Shown: positions 36,067-44,846, counted from the first letter of the stretch. The stretch is 64,000 nt of DNA from Dyadobacter jejuensis (GCF_003149085.1 NZ_QGDT01000003.1:474384-538383); one strand, 5' to 3'. Notes: generated from the sequence alone by a model not told the origin. Made by a program: numbers and translations.

Positions 36067-36767
36067 ACAGTCTATATCTTTGGATAAATCTGCTGTCGCT
36101 ATCGGTACCGCTACTTTTTTCTTTTCATCCCAGAATACGGTTATATCACAAATGGTCGGCCCTTTTCCCGGCCATAGGAGGCACTCTTTTGCCTTTTGTG
36201 ATATGGGATAGCTATTTTACTCATTTAGGGGTCTGGGGTTTTAATCCTGCCTATCTGCTGGGCATATTCTATGGGGGCTTACCTCTGGAAGAAATACTCT
36301 TTTTTATATGTATCCCTTACGCATGTTTATTCACCTACTATTGTTTTAAAATCTACTATCCTGCCGATTTTAAGCTTAAATATGAGAAACGCATTACGTT
36401 TATTATCCTCATGCTCCTGGCAGTAGGGCTCACCTTGCATGGAACGAACTACTATACCGGATGGACCTTTACGGCCTTAGCCCTGGCCCTTATCTTCGTA
36501 CAGTACCTCAAGCCACAGCCCTGGCTAAGCTTATTTTACTATTCCCATATGTTTTTGATACTCCCGTTTCTAATTGTCAATGGTCTGCTGACCGGAACGG
36601 GAATAACCGACTCCGTGGTATGGTACAACGATCTAGAAAATATGGGCATCCGGATACTCACTATCCCAGTTGAAGATATTTTTTACGGGATGCTGATGTT
36701 AATGATAAATGTATCGATATTCGAATACCTCATCAAAAAATTCAGGCTTACGGTTCACAGACTTTAG
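36063..36767 (+). CDS. crtYcd: lycopene cyclase, CrtYcd type (fused)
   Basis: Membrane enzyme of 234 aa from ATG 36063, which overlaps the crtZ stop by ATGA. It has about seven hydrophobic segments and two half-domains, each with the conserved Pro-x-Glu motif: GGLPLEEILFF (about residues 75-85) and IPVEDIFYG (about 200-208). This is the single-chain form of the heterodimeric CrtYc/CrtYd cyclase used by many Bacteroidota to make beta-carotene from lycopene. Its last four bases overlap the stop of the convergent FAD oxidoreductase gene. Confidence 0.92.
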   Translation: MNSLYLWINLLSLSVPLLFSFHPRIRLYHKWSALFPAIGGTLLPFVIWDSYFTHLGVWGFNPAYLLGIFYGGLPLEEILFFICIPYACLFTYYCFKIYYPADFKLKYEKRITFIILMLLAVGLTLHGTNYYTGWTFTALALALIFVQYLKPQPWLSLFYYSHMFLILPFLIVNGLLTGTGITDSVVWYNDLENMGIRILTIPVEDIFYGMLMLMINVSIFEYLIKKFRLTVHRL

Positions 36768-37906
36768 AAAACGTCGCCATGGGTGGCAGCAACAATCCTA
36801 TTTCTCAAACCTGATGACAAGGAGAGTCCCCTCAACGACCAATCAGTTAGGGTATTTTTACCGAAAAGCTTTTGTAAATAGAAACCCATTTGAATCCTAC
36901 TCGAAAAGGCTTCGTTCCACTCCGACCTAAACGTCCCTTCTAGCTGTGTTCTGCTCAGTTGTCCCGAAAAATACCGGTTCATTTGGTAGGCCAAAATTTT
37001 ACTCCCCCTCATGGCCATACTCATCCCATTGCCACAAAGGGGCGATATGGTGCCTGCCGCATCGCCAATTTGAAACAAGGGCCCCACTAAAGGTCTACGC
37101 TTATGAAACTGCACATTGCTCACCACCAATGGTTGTTTATAAATAAAATCTGCAGAAAAGAAATAACGGCGGAGAAAAGGATTCTTATTTAATATCTCCA
37201 TTTCCATGTCATGGATATTATTGCCATGATTCCTCAGGTTTTGGGACTTAGTCAGGTAACATAGGCAATACTGGTTGGCTTCAACCTTAGAAATTCCACA
37301 ATAGCCATCCCTAAAATTATGTAGCTCAATACGGTGCGCTGGCAAATCGGCCCGAATATGATACTTGACCCCAATGTAATTGTCGGCACTTGTATCGGTT
37401 GCTAAGTCATATCCTTCCATTTTTTGAACAAAAGCCGGGGTGTACTTACCGTAGCTACCACAGAGGAGCTCAGCATAAAACATCCCACGGGTCGTCACGA
37501 TGCTGTAACCCTGTTCGTGGGCTACAACATCGGTCACTTTACAGTGTTCAAGTACCTTAACCCCCTTTTTTCTGGCCAAGTCGGCCAGGAAGGCGTCTAA
37601 TTTGTATCGGCTTATGCCAAACCCTCCCAAGCCTAGGCGGTGATTTAGCATATAGCCCGATTCGGCACTAATGCCTAGTTGGCTGATTTTAGGCAGATCC
37701 CACTCAGCTAATGGGACCCCTAGAGATTCTAGGAACCCCCAACTTTCGTTAGAAATATATTCTCCACATACCCTATGAAAAGGATATATATTCTTTTCGA
37801 ATAAAACAACCTCTCGTCCCTGATCGGCCAGCTGAATGGCCAGGCACAAGCCTCCCAAGCCCCCTCCCACAATTGCACAGGCATATACCCTATTATTGCT
37901 TTCCAT
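36764..37906 (-). CDS. FAD-dependent oxidoreductase of the geranylgeranyl reductase/monooxygenase superfamily
   Basis: 380-aa flavoprotein: N-terminal GGGLGGLCLAIQLADQG (about residues 14-30), the RVCGEYIS segment (about 45-52), ISRYKLDAFLADLARK (about 98-113), and the FAD-ribityl motif FQIGDAAGTISPLCGNGMSMAMRGS (about 287-311). Families with this outline include prenyl-chain reductases and ring hydroxylases. As last gene of the UbiA-type III PKS-methyltransferase operon (14-base overlap with the methyltransferase), it could hydroxylate the polyketide ring to a quinone or saturate the prenyl chain. Confidence 0.82.
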   Translation of the reverse strand: MESNNRVYACAIVGGGLGGLCLAIQLADQGREVVLFEKNIYPFHRVCGEYISNESWGFLESLGVPLAEWDLPKISQLGISAESGYMLNHRLGLGGFGISRYKLDAFLADLARKKGVKVLEHCKVTDVVAHEQGYSIVTTRGMFYAELLCGSYGKYTPAFVQKMEGYDLATDTSADNYIGVKYHIRADLPAHRIELHNFRDGYCGISKVEANQYCLCYLTKSQNLRNHGNNIHDMEMEILNKNPFLRRYFFSADFIYKQPLVVSNVQFHKRRPLVGPLFQIGDAAGTISPLCGNGMSMAMRGSKILAYQMNRYFSGQLSRTQLEGTFRSEWNEAFSSRIQMGFYLQKLFGKNTLTDWSLRGLSLSSGLRNRIVAATHGDVF

Positions 37907-38585
37907 ATACTATTACTTGATGTCTAAAGGCCCATTTGTTCTTGATACGGTAATGCTGAGCCCCAGCTTGCTGCAGAATCTTTTTCCATTCCACCCTCTT
38001 AAAACCTCGTAGCACAGACAGTGGAGCATCGTTTTTGACCAAATAGGACGAAGAGAACAGCCACGTAAGCACCTTGATGCTCCAATAGGCCAAGGCATTG
38101 CGCTCTAGATCGTTGATGACTAGAATACACTTTCTTTCGCAGGCGAACCGCACCAAATCAACCATTTCGGTATGGGAAAGGTGGTGGCAAAACAAACTCG
38201 CATGAATTAAGTCGAAATGCGTAATATACTGGCCTATATTCCGATAGTCATCACAGAAATATTGAATATTACCACTTCTCTGTCGTGATTCGGCATACTG
38301 GATGCACACTTCTTTTTGGTCGATGCCCACTAGTTTGAGGTCAATACCTTGTTGCTGTGCCCAGGACTCCATACGCAGCAGGGTATCTCCCCCACCACTT
38401 CCTATGTCAACGACACATAAGGCCTTATCCCGAGGCAACAAGTCCTTTAAGGCATTAAAAGAGACCGCATAGCCGCCAAGCCAATGGTTAATAAAATCGA
38501 GTTCCTTCAGATTTTGAAACAAATCTTTTTCAGGTATATCCACCGCATCGAGGAGCTCTTTTTGAGTACTTCTATGCTTAAACAT
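37893..38585 (-). CDS. class I SAM-dependent methyltransferase
   Basis: 230 aa. SAM motif I is VVDIGSGGGDTLL (about residues 57-69), motif II contains LVGIDQKEVC and the post-I acidic residue, and DLIHASLFCHHL (about 118-129) lies in motif IV position; the C-terminal part AYWSIKVLTWLF is hydrophobic as in enzymes acting on lipid-like substrates. It overlaps the type III PKS by 8 bases and the oxidoreductase by 14. In the Streptomyces srs pathway an analogous methyltransferase alkylates the phenolic ring; the same role is inferred. Confidence 0.82.
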   Translation of the reverse strand: MFKHRSTQKELLDAVDIPEKDLFQNLKELDFINHWLGGYAVSFNALKDLLPRDKALCVVDIGSGGGDTLLRMESWAQQQGIDLKLVGIDQKEVCIQYAESRQRSGNIQYFCDDYRNIGQYITHFDLIHASLFCHHLSHTEMVDLVRFACERKCILVINDLERNALAYWSIKVLTWLFSSSYLVKNDAPLSVLRGFKRVEWKKILQQAGAQHYRIKNKWAFRHQVIVYGKQ

Positions 38586-39660
38586 AACGTAGGCTCATGG
38601 TTTCGATGCTTATTCCCGGGCCAAAGGCTGCAGAAAATAGCTGTTGGCCAGCCATAGAAGTGGTACTCTTTGCGAGGATGGCCTCCAGTACGAACAAAAC
38701 CGTTGGAGAGGACATATTCCCATACGATCGTAGCACTTCGTAGGCATCGGCTAGTTTATGCGGCGCTAACTCCACCGACTTAGCAAATTCTTCTAGTATT
38801 TTCTTACCTCCCGGATGCACCGCCCATTGTTCCACCTCTTCAGGATTTAGACCTATAGCATCCAACATATCTTTTATGTTTTCTTTGATAATTCTTGGGA
38901 CATACGAAGTTAGGTTCATAATAAACCCACTTTCAGACAACTGCCACGCCATGTCCTTATATCCCTCATGTACGATCATGGAATGAAAGGCGTCGATCCG
39001 AACCGGATTAGGATATTGTCCTTCGGCCTGGGAAGTGACCAACACGGCCGCAGCCCCATCGGCAAATAACAGATTCGAAAGCAAATAATCGTCGTCGAAC
39101 CGTTGCTGAAAATGAAGCGTGCATAGTTCGGTACATAAGACCAGCACCTTGGCATCGGGCACACTTTTACAGATATAATCGGCATTCTTGAGTGCCAAAA
39201 TAGCCGCATTACAGCCCATAAAGTTAAGGGAGGACCGCCCAATGTTCGGCGGAAGCGCTAATTCCCGAATGAGCTCTATATCGAGCCCCGGGGCGAATAG
39301 CCCCGTGCAAGTCACCGTAATGAGATGGGTACAATCCTTTTTCCACAGCAAAAAATCTTTTAAGCCACCCACCGCCTTTAACGATAGCTTTAGGGCCTCG
39401 GCCCGATAGACCTCCATTCGATCGGACAGGTTAGCCGACGGCTTGTCCGCTCCCCTTCCGAAGAGCAGGTTACCGGAGAACTGATCACTGAAATCGGGAA
39501 GAACAGAATATCGCTTATCGATACCAGTTTTAGACGAAACAATGTTTATTTTCCTGCTTTCACTAGGAGTAGCCGCTCCTAATGAATAAAAATCGGCCAA
39601 TTGTTTTTGCTCATACCCATAGTCGGGAACGGCGGTGGATATGTAGGATATATAACTCAA
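38578..39660 (-). CDS. type III polyketide synthase
   Basis: Homodimeric chalcone-synthase-fold enzyme, 360 aa. The catalytic triad is intact: Cys150 in NFMGCNAA, His282 in WAVHPGG, Asn315 in RSYGNMSS; the cyclisation-loop signature FGPG is near residue 347. It would extend an acyl-CoA starter with malonyl-CoA and cyclise it to a resorcinol, pyrone or phloroglucinol. Sequence resembles bacterial alkylresorcinol/alkylpyrone synthases rather than plant enzymes or RppA. Overlaps: 4 bases with ubiA, 8 with the methyltransferase. Confidence 0.93.
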   Translation of the reverse strand: MSYISYISTAVPDYGYEQKQLADFYSLGAATPSESRKINIVSSKTGIDKRYSVLPDFSDQFSGNLLFGRGADKPSANLSDRMEVYRAEALKLSLKAVGGLKDFLLWKKDCTHLITVTCTGLFAPGLDIELIRELALPPNIGRSSLNFMGCNAAILALKNADYICKSVPDAKVLVLCTELCTLHFQQRFDDDYLLSNLLFADGAAAVLVTSQAEGQYPNPVRIDAFHSMIVHEGYKDMAWQLSESGFIMNLTSYVPRIIKENIKDMLDAIGLNPEEVEQWAVHPGGKKILEEFAKSVELAPHKLADAYEVLRSYGNMSSPTVLFVLEAILAKSTTSMAGQQLFSAAFGPGISIETMSLRYV

Positions 39661-40532
39661 AGAAAATACCGAATAACGATTAGAAAAATAAAAAAACTAT
39701 TCATGCACCATGCGGCCAGGGCATTCATCCGCATGGTATGGGTGAAGTTGGCAAAGTATTCGTTTTGCCATACCAGACGCATCCAATAAATGTAATAAAC
39801 GATTATCGGCATAAAGAATGAAATAAGCAGGTAAAAAACCATTCCAGTCCCCATGCGTTGAAAATACAAAAAATAGCATAGGTTGCTCAAGGCGAACATT
39901 GCCCCAGTAAACAAAAAAGTACCTCTATACCCCAATTTATAACTTAAAGTAACGACTCCATCGGCTAAGTCGGCCTGGTGTTGGTAAATCTGAGTGAGTG
40001 GATAGGCCCCTCCAATTTGCAGAGAACAGGCCAATAAAACTAACTTAAAGGCATTATTGAATGTAGGCCATGAGCCAATAACCCCAACCGTGGCCATCAG
40101 ATACGTAAATGCGCCCTGAAAAAGCATAACGGTTAAAAAGCCCCCAAAAGCATATTTTTTGAGTCGGATTAGCCTCGAGCTATAGGCTCTCGAGGCCAAT
40201 ATATACACGATAATGCAAAGGGCAAATTCAGGAGATACATACCAATAAGCCAGTAGTACCGCCACCAAGTCCATGGCCAGGGTCAGGTAAAACAGCCATA
40301 TCGTAGGCATGGGTGGGTTTTCTAAACCTCCTATACTCCCCTCGTCTCGGTCAATATAGCTATTATAGCCATTACTCGCCGGATATACCAAAAAGTGTAT
40401 GATACTAAAAGCAGTAATTGCCTTGACCCAATTGACTGATGGGGCTTGACTTAAGGCAAATAAGAAAAGAGGCATCAAAAAAAAAGAAAAGGGGATTCTT
40501 AGTAATTTTACCGTGTTTTGTAATTGCTGCAT
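39657..40532 (-). CDS. UbiA-family prenyltransferase
   Basis: Membrane prenyltransferase of 291 aa from ATG 40532 (TTG 40544 is an alternative), with about eight or nine hydrophobic segments. First Asp motif NGYNSYIDRDEGSIGG (about residues 54-69) and the second in YQHQADLADGVVTL (about 185-198) fit the UbiA Mg-diphosphate sites. First gene of the four-gene operon. It may attach an isoprenoid to the aromatic product of the type III PKS. UbiA proteins also include carotenoid elongases (CrtEb), a possible alternative given the carotenoid operon next door. Confidence 0.88.
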   Translation of the reverse strand: MQQLQNTVKLLRIPFSFFLMPLFLFALSQAPSVNWVKAITAFSIIHFLVYPASNGYNSYIDRDEGSIGGLENPPMPTIWLFYLTLAMDLVAVLLAYWYVSPEFALCIIVYILASRAYSSRLIRLKKYAFGGFLTVMLFQGAFTYLMATVGVIGSWPTFNNAFKLVLLACSLQIGGAYPLTQIYQHQADLADGVVTLSYKLGYRGTFLFTGAMFALSNLCYFLYFQRMGTGMVFYLLISFFMPIIVYYIYWMRLVWQNEYFANFTHTMRMNALAAWCMNSFFIFLIVIRYFL

Positions 40533-40859
40533 ATTCCATTTCAATTAATTCCATGCCAGAAAACCTTTTCTCCTTCGGTTAGCAAAGGGTTGAATCCTAT
40601 TAATATATTTATACCATTACGAAAAAGGTTGGCAAAAGTTACGAAATACGAATTTCAACTGCAATGGCCCTCACCCCTGCTCCCCCTGCGAGGGCGATCA
40701 TTGGCACATAATCTCCCCACCTAAATACGGTAAAACCAGGGAGTTGTGTGCACATTTTGATCAGTAAAGCAGGAGGATCAAAACGAATACTACTCCATAA
40801 AAAAACCGGAATAGCAATTCCGGTCTCCTTCTGTAATCCTATGTAGCCCACTCGTTAAT
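40533..40859. other. 327-base spacer between ubiA and the nucleotidase operon
   Basis: Contains the nucleotidase terminator (40799-40824) and the promoter region of the UbiA-PKS operon. The best -7 candidate on the minus strand is TAACTTTTG (around 40633-40641), one base longer than consensus, with TTG about 20 nt before it. Short open frames here include the terminator and are not convincing genes. Confidence 0.5.
40799..40824 (-). terminator. intrinsic terminator of the nucleotidase operon
   Basis: Perfect 8-bp stem ACCGGAAT/ATTCCGGT with 4-nt loop; on the minus strand it is followed by seven T. It lies 36 bases after the metallophosphoesterase stop. Confidence 0.92.
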
Positions 40860-41819
40860 TTAAGATGGCCAGTTATCCTCTACCTCCTGCACTGACCCTA
40901 CGGGCAACACTGCTGAAAGCCTTGTTTGTGACTTTTTATGCCGATCAAAATAATAATCGATTCGCCCCAGATTAATCCCAGCGAAACCCACTTGGTTAAC
41001 AGTGGTAATATTGCCATCAGCGTTCAGAACATCCACAGGGTCTTTCAAAAAAGTATGGGTATGTCCACCAATAACCAAATCGATGTACTTGGATTCTTTG
41101 GCCAATACTAGATCCGACACCTTACTGTCGCCATATTTAAAGCCCAAATGGGATAGGCAAATCACTAAGTCACATTGATGATCAAACTTCAACAGGCTGG
41201 CCATTTCAGTGGCTTTCTGAAGGGGGTCCAGGTATTGGGTCTCTAGGTAATTCTTTTTGTCTACCAATCCTTCCAATTCTATCCCCAGCCCAAAAACACC
41301 TATGCGAATTCCACTTTTCTTAAATATCTTGTATGGTCGTGTTTTACCCGCCAAGATGGTATCCTTAAAGTCGTAGTTGCTACAAAGAAAGGGGAAATTA
41401 GCATGAGGCAATTGTTTTAAGAACCCCTGCAACCCATTATCGAAATCATGATTTCCCATGGTGCAGGCATCATAGCCCATTTCCGACATCATTTTGATCT
41501 CGAGTTCGCCTCCAAACATATTGAAATAAGGGGTACCCTGAAACACATCGCCGGCATCAAGCAACAATACATTCTGCTCCTGTTGACGTATGCTATTGAT
41601 GAGCGCAGCCCGCTTGGCTACTCCCCCAAGACCTTGATTCCGTGACCCATCCATCGGAAAAGGATCAATGCGGCTATGGACGTCGTTGGTATGCAGAATC
41701 GTAAGCTTCAGGGTATCGGGGTGCGCCAAGGCAGAAAGTGGCAGCGAAGACAAGCCCGCCAAGGCGACGGAACCTGCCGATAATTTCAAAAATTCTCTCC
41801 TATTCGTTTTCATTGACAC
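40860..41819 (-). CDS. 5'-nucleotidase catalytic (metallophosphoesterase) domain protein
   Basis: 319 aa, equal to the N-terminal half of UshA-type 5'-nucleotidases. A Tat-type signal (NRREFLKLSAGSVALAGL) leads to metal motifs LHTNDVHSRIDP (about residues 41-52), LDAGDVFQGTP (about 86-96), MGNHDFDNG (about 121-129) and GGHTHTF (about 253-259). The substrate-binding C-terminal domain is absent and is encoded by the gene just upstream, which overlaps it by 20 bases. The two products probably form one periplasmic enzyme on nucleotides or nucleotide-sugars. Confidence 0.88.
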   Translation of the reverse strand: MSMKTNRREFLKLSAGSVALAGLSSLPLSALAHPDTLKLTILHTNDVHSRIDPFPMDGSRNQGLGGVAKRAALINSIRQQEQNVLLLDAGDVFQGTPYFNMFGGELEIKMMSEMGYDACTMGNHDFDNGLQGFLKQLPHANFPFLCSNYDFKDTILAGKTRPYKIFKKSGIRIGVFGLGIELEGLVDKKNYLETQYLDPLQKATEMASLLKFDHQCDLVICLSHLGFKYGDSKVSDLVLAKESKYIDLVIGGHTHTFLKDPVDVLNADGNITTVNQVGFAGINLGRIDYYFDRHKKSQTRLSAVLPVGSVQEVEDNWPS

Positions 41820-42564
41820 GTATTCTATCGTCTAGTTGCACCTGTATTTCATTTCCTTGTTGCGTTATATCTTCCACATAGTCGATAAGCGCATCTCTCA
41901 AGCGTTTGCCTACTAACCGCTGATCCTGGGCTTCTGACAAAAACGACAAATCCCCTCCACTGTTAACGAGGTAGTCGTAGGTTAGTATGGTATACTGTGC
42001 CTTGGGGTCGAAGGCCTTCCCACCAATAAGTATCTCGGTAGGCTTTCCACCATCGATATACATGCGTAAACCGGCCACAGGCTGGCCCTTACTAGCGGCT
42101 ATGTATTCCAAAAGTTTCCAGGTAGTGTCGCCCGATAATTTGAGGACCACCATTTCATTTTCAAAAGGCATCAGTTCAAAAATATTCCCAATGGTCAATG
42201 CCCCTTTAGGAAGGGTATTGCGAAGGCCTCCTCTTGTAGCGAAAGTGAATTGAATGGAAGGATCGAATTTACGTCCTTGATCCAGGATGGCCTCGGAAAA
42301 GAAATTCCCCAATAGGGTTTCAGGTCCTTTACCACCGGTAATGGCTACTGCCGAATGCCCGATCACACGGTCCATTTCGGCCTGCATTTGTCGTTTATAC
42401 GGCAAATAATACCGTATCAGGGAGGAGTCGACGGCTAGGCTATCGTCCATCACATATTGGCTATAGCCCGACTGGGCCACTTGGTAGGATTTTTGGCAGC
42501 TTATCTGACTCATCATGCCGAGCCATACCCCTACCATAAGGCCCTTTGGAATTTTACGCATCAT
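41800..42564 (-). CDS. 5'-nucleotidase C-terminal domain lipoprotein
   Basis: 254-aa protein with a lipobox (MMSQISCQ, Cys about residue 23), then the 5'-nucleotidase C-terminal domain: GNFFSEAILDQGR (about 86-98), FATRGGLRNTLPKGALTIGNIFELMPFENEMVVLKLSG (about 108-145; given in parts, it is the substrate-specificity region) and YTILTYDYLVNSGGD. In most bacteria it is fused behind the metallophosphoesterase. Here it is separate, anchored by lipid, translated first, and overlaps the catalytic-domain gene by 20 bases. Confidence 0.87.
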   Translation of the reverse strand: MMRKIPKGLMVGVWLGMMSQISCQKSYQVAQSGYSQYVMDDSLAVDSSLIRYYLPYKRQMQAEMDRVIGHSAVAITGGKGPETLLGNFFSEAILDQGRKFDPSIQFTFATRGGLRNTLPKGALTIGNIFELMPFENEMVVLKLSGDTTWKLLEYIAASKGQPVAGLRMYIDGGKPTEILIGGKAFDPKAQYTILTYDYLVNSGGDLSFLSEAQDQRLVGKRLRDALIDYVEDITQQGNEIQVQLDDRIRVNENE

Positions 42565-42565
42565 T

Positions 42566-42614
42566 AAAAAATATTACTGGCCCCAAATATAAAGTACGGC
42601 CAGTAATATTTTTT
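42566..42614 (-). terminator. 17-bp inverted repeat: terminator overlapping a promoter box
   Basis: Perfect 17-bp arms (42566-42582 and 42598-42614), A-run at one end and T-run at the other, ending only two bases before the nucleotidase start codon. It should terminate the isomerase-like gene read from 43665. Its 15-nt loop contains TATATTTG on the minus strand (42591-42584), a perfect -7 box for the nucleotidase operon, though no -33 TTG is seen. Confidence 0.75.
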
Positions 42615-42684
42615 AAGTTTTACCAGATATAATAATTAAAGCAAACGATAATCCTACTCTGATTATCATTCCATCTCCTCCAGG

Positions 42685-43665
42685 CTAGGCTCCCAAAGCT
42701 TTTCTGGCGAACTCTACACATTTGGCGGTTTCCTTCACTGCATCGGAGCCCTGAGGTATGGGGTACTCCAGCTCAATAGTAGCGGGAAACTTGTATTTTT
42801 TATCACGCATCATCTGCAATACTTGCACTATAGGCGTATCCCCTTCGCCCCATACCACATTATCGCCACCGTTGGCCTTGTTTTTTCTATCTTTGGTGTG
42901 CATGCTCACGATATGCTGATGCTTAGCTTCCAACAGTTCGATGGGGTCGAACCCGGCGGCTACATAATGCCCCATATCAAAATTCAGGGCATTATATTTC
43001 GATTGTTCCAAGGCCTTATCCCACCAATCAAAAGTTTGTTGTGTATGGCCATGATAGCCGGCATATATTTTATTTTTGGAAGCAATATCTCCCAATCTTT
43101 TCGTTTCGGCATCGCTAGGCTTTTCAACGTTTGCCTGATTGGCCCCTAATGCCTTAGCCGCTCTAAAAGCATAGTCTACCTCAGCATCGGTATTTTTTTC
43201 ACCTAAGGCCGACGGTTTATAACCATAAATCTTTACCCCAGCCTTTTTATATAGCTTTCCCAACTGCTGGAATCGGGTCATGGGCACAGTCGCCCTCCAT
43301 TGGGCTAGTTTTAGGATATATTCTTCTTGAAGTGACTTCTGCTCGGCAGTCAGCGCTTTGCGCCCCTGACGCTCAAATGGCAGCTCCGGAGCACCAGCAA
43401 AGGCTTCCACAGCCGGCCCCATTAGCTCTATGGCACTAATATTACTGTCTATGCAATATTGTAGGACCTGCTCAGCACTGCTTGGCATACTCCGCCACGA
43501 ATAACTGATCACCCCGATCTGTACCCCTTTAAAAAGGGAATTGGGTTTCCCTAAGTTTTTTATGTAGGCTGGCATACCGAACGAAGCTCCAGAAATGGCC
43601 ATTAGGCCCGCGGCTGCGAATCCCGATTCTAAAAATTTTCTCCTTGAAATGTCTTGCTGATCCAT
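42685..43665 (-). CDS. sugar phosphate isomerase/epimerase-like TIM-barrel protein, exported
   Basis: 326 aa with a twin-arginine start (SRRKFLESGFAAAGLMAISG), so probably exported folded. The rest is a xylose-isomerase-like TIM barrel (AP_endonuc_2 family): IGVISYSWRSMP at the first strand, ISAIELMGP, KIYGYKP, the metal-site GYHGHTQQTFD (about residues 207-217), NFDMGHYVAAG and SMHTKDRK (about 262-269), PATIELEYP at the last strand. Acts on an unknown sugar or inositol derivative. No operon partner on its strand. Confidence 0.82.
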   Translation of the reverse strand: MDQQDISRRKFLESGFAAAGLMAISGASFGMPAYIKNLGKPNSLFKGVQIGVISYSWRSMPSSAEQVLQYCIDSNISAIELMGPAVEAFAGAPELPFERQGRKALTAEQKSLQEEYILKLAQWRATVPMTRFQQLGKLYKKAGVKIYGYKPSALGEKNTDAEVDYAFRAAKALGANQANVEKPSDAETKRLGDIASKNKIYAGYHGHTQQTFDWWDKALEQSKYNALNFDMGHYVAAGFDPIELLEAKHQHIVSMHTKDRKNKANGGDNVVWGEGDTPIVQVLQMMRDKKYKFPATIELEYPIPQGSDAVKETAKCVEFARKALGA

Positions 43666-43979
43666 TGGATTGAGGATTTAGGCTATAAGATTATGGAAAA
43701 GTACTAAAGTTGAGTTGCGAAGATAAAAGACTTGGAGAGTAATCATCCATTTTGAATCAAAAAAAATCACCTAAATTCCCAATAATACCCTTACTTGCTC
43801 CATTCTTAAGGGCATTAATTGCAGGATAACCATAAAATAAATAATGAAACGGTGGTAACTATAGCGGTCCTTCGTCTTATAAGGTAAAACAGCAATCGGC
43901 CGGGCAGGTAGGCATTTGCCGCCTTGGTATACTACAAACGAAACCGTACTACTCCGGCTAAAAAAATATTTAACAAAAC
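43666..43979. other. 314-base divergent spacer between two isomerase-like genes
   Basis: No coding sequence or strong hairpin found. It must hold the promoters of both divergent genes, but neither strand shows a clean TTG-N19-TAnnTTTG pair. Confidence 0.4.
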
Positions 43980-44846
43980 ATGAACAGGAACGAATTTCTA
44001 ATGAGTTTGGGAACGATGGCTGGAATGGCCTGCCTTCCCTTTGAAGGAATGGCCACTGAGCCCAATGCCAAAACCCGCATGAAGCTGGGCCTTGTTACCT
44101 ATCTATGGGGTAAAGACTGGGACGTCCCGACTCTGATCACCAATTGCAGCGCGGCGAAGATACCCGGTGTGGAGCTACGGGTCGATCATGCCCATAAGGT
44201 AATGCCCGACTTGAGTGCTGCCGCCCGAAAGGAAGTTAAAATGCGCTTTGACGACAGCCCAATAGAAATAGTAGGCTTGGGGACCAACGAACAATACGAC
44301 TTCCCCGACCAGGCAAGGCTTAAAAAGGCCATCGATCGTACCAAGGAATTTATAAGACTAAGTGCTGATGTAGGAGGTACGGGAGTCAAAGTGAAGCCCA
44401 ATGCACTGCATAAAGAAGTCCCCACTGAAAAAACGCTAGAACAAATTGGTAGGGCCTTAGATGAACTTGGTCGATATGCACAAGACTTTGGCCAGCAGAT
44501 ACGGCTAGAAGTACATGGCAAAGAAACACAAGAACTCCCCAACATCAAGACTATCATGGATGCAGCTCCGCACAAAAACGCCACCATATGCTGGAACTGC
44601 AACCCAGAGGATTTGATAGGCCAAGGTTTAAAGTACAATTTCAATTTGGTTAAAAATCGATTTGGCGATACCGTCCATGTGCGCGAACTCGACGATAACT
44701 CCTACCCCTACCAGGAATTGATCAGTATGTTCAAACAAATAAAATATAAAGGCTGGATTCTATTAGAATGTCGAACCGACCCAAAAGATAAAGTGCAGGC
44801 TTTAATACAGCAGCGTGAAATTTTTGAACACATGCTTAAGGCATAA
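43980..44846 (+). CDS. sugar phosphate isomerase/epimerase-like TIM-barrel protein
   Basis: 288-aa xylose-isomerase-like TIM barrel. The N-terminus (NRNEFLMSLGTMAGMACL) looks like a degenerate Tat signal without the double Arg, so export is uncertain. Barrel strands: LGLVTYLWGKDWD, GVELRVDHAHKV, EIVGLGTNEQYDF, GVKVKPN, IRLEVHGKETQE (metal-site Glu and His, about residues 178-189), NATICWNCNPED, WILLECRTDP. Related in fold, not closely in sequence, to the divergent gene at 42685. Substrate unknown. Confidence 0.8.
   Translation: MNRNEFLMSLGTMAGMACLPFEGMATEPNAKTRMKLGLVTYLWGKDWDVPTLITNCSAAKIPGVELRVDHAHKVMPDLSAAARKEVKMRFDDSPIEIVGLGTNEQYDFPDQARLKKAIDRTKEFIRLSADVGGTGVKVKPNALHKEVPTEKTLEQIGRALDELGRYAQDFGQQIRLEVHGKETQELPNIKTIMDAAPHKNATICWNCNPEDLIGQGLKYNFNLVKNRFGDTVHVRELDDNSYPYQELISMFKQIKYKGWILLECRTDPKDKVQALIQQREIFEHMLKA

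Noticed and set aside
40639..40851. 70-aa minus-strand frame before ubiA
   Set aside because: It contains the nucleotidase terminator hairpin and has no family resemblance.
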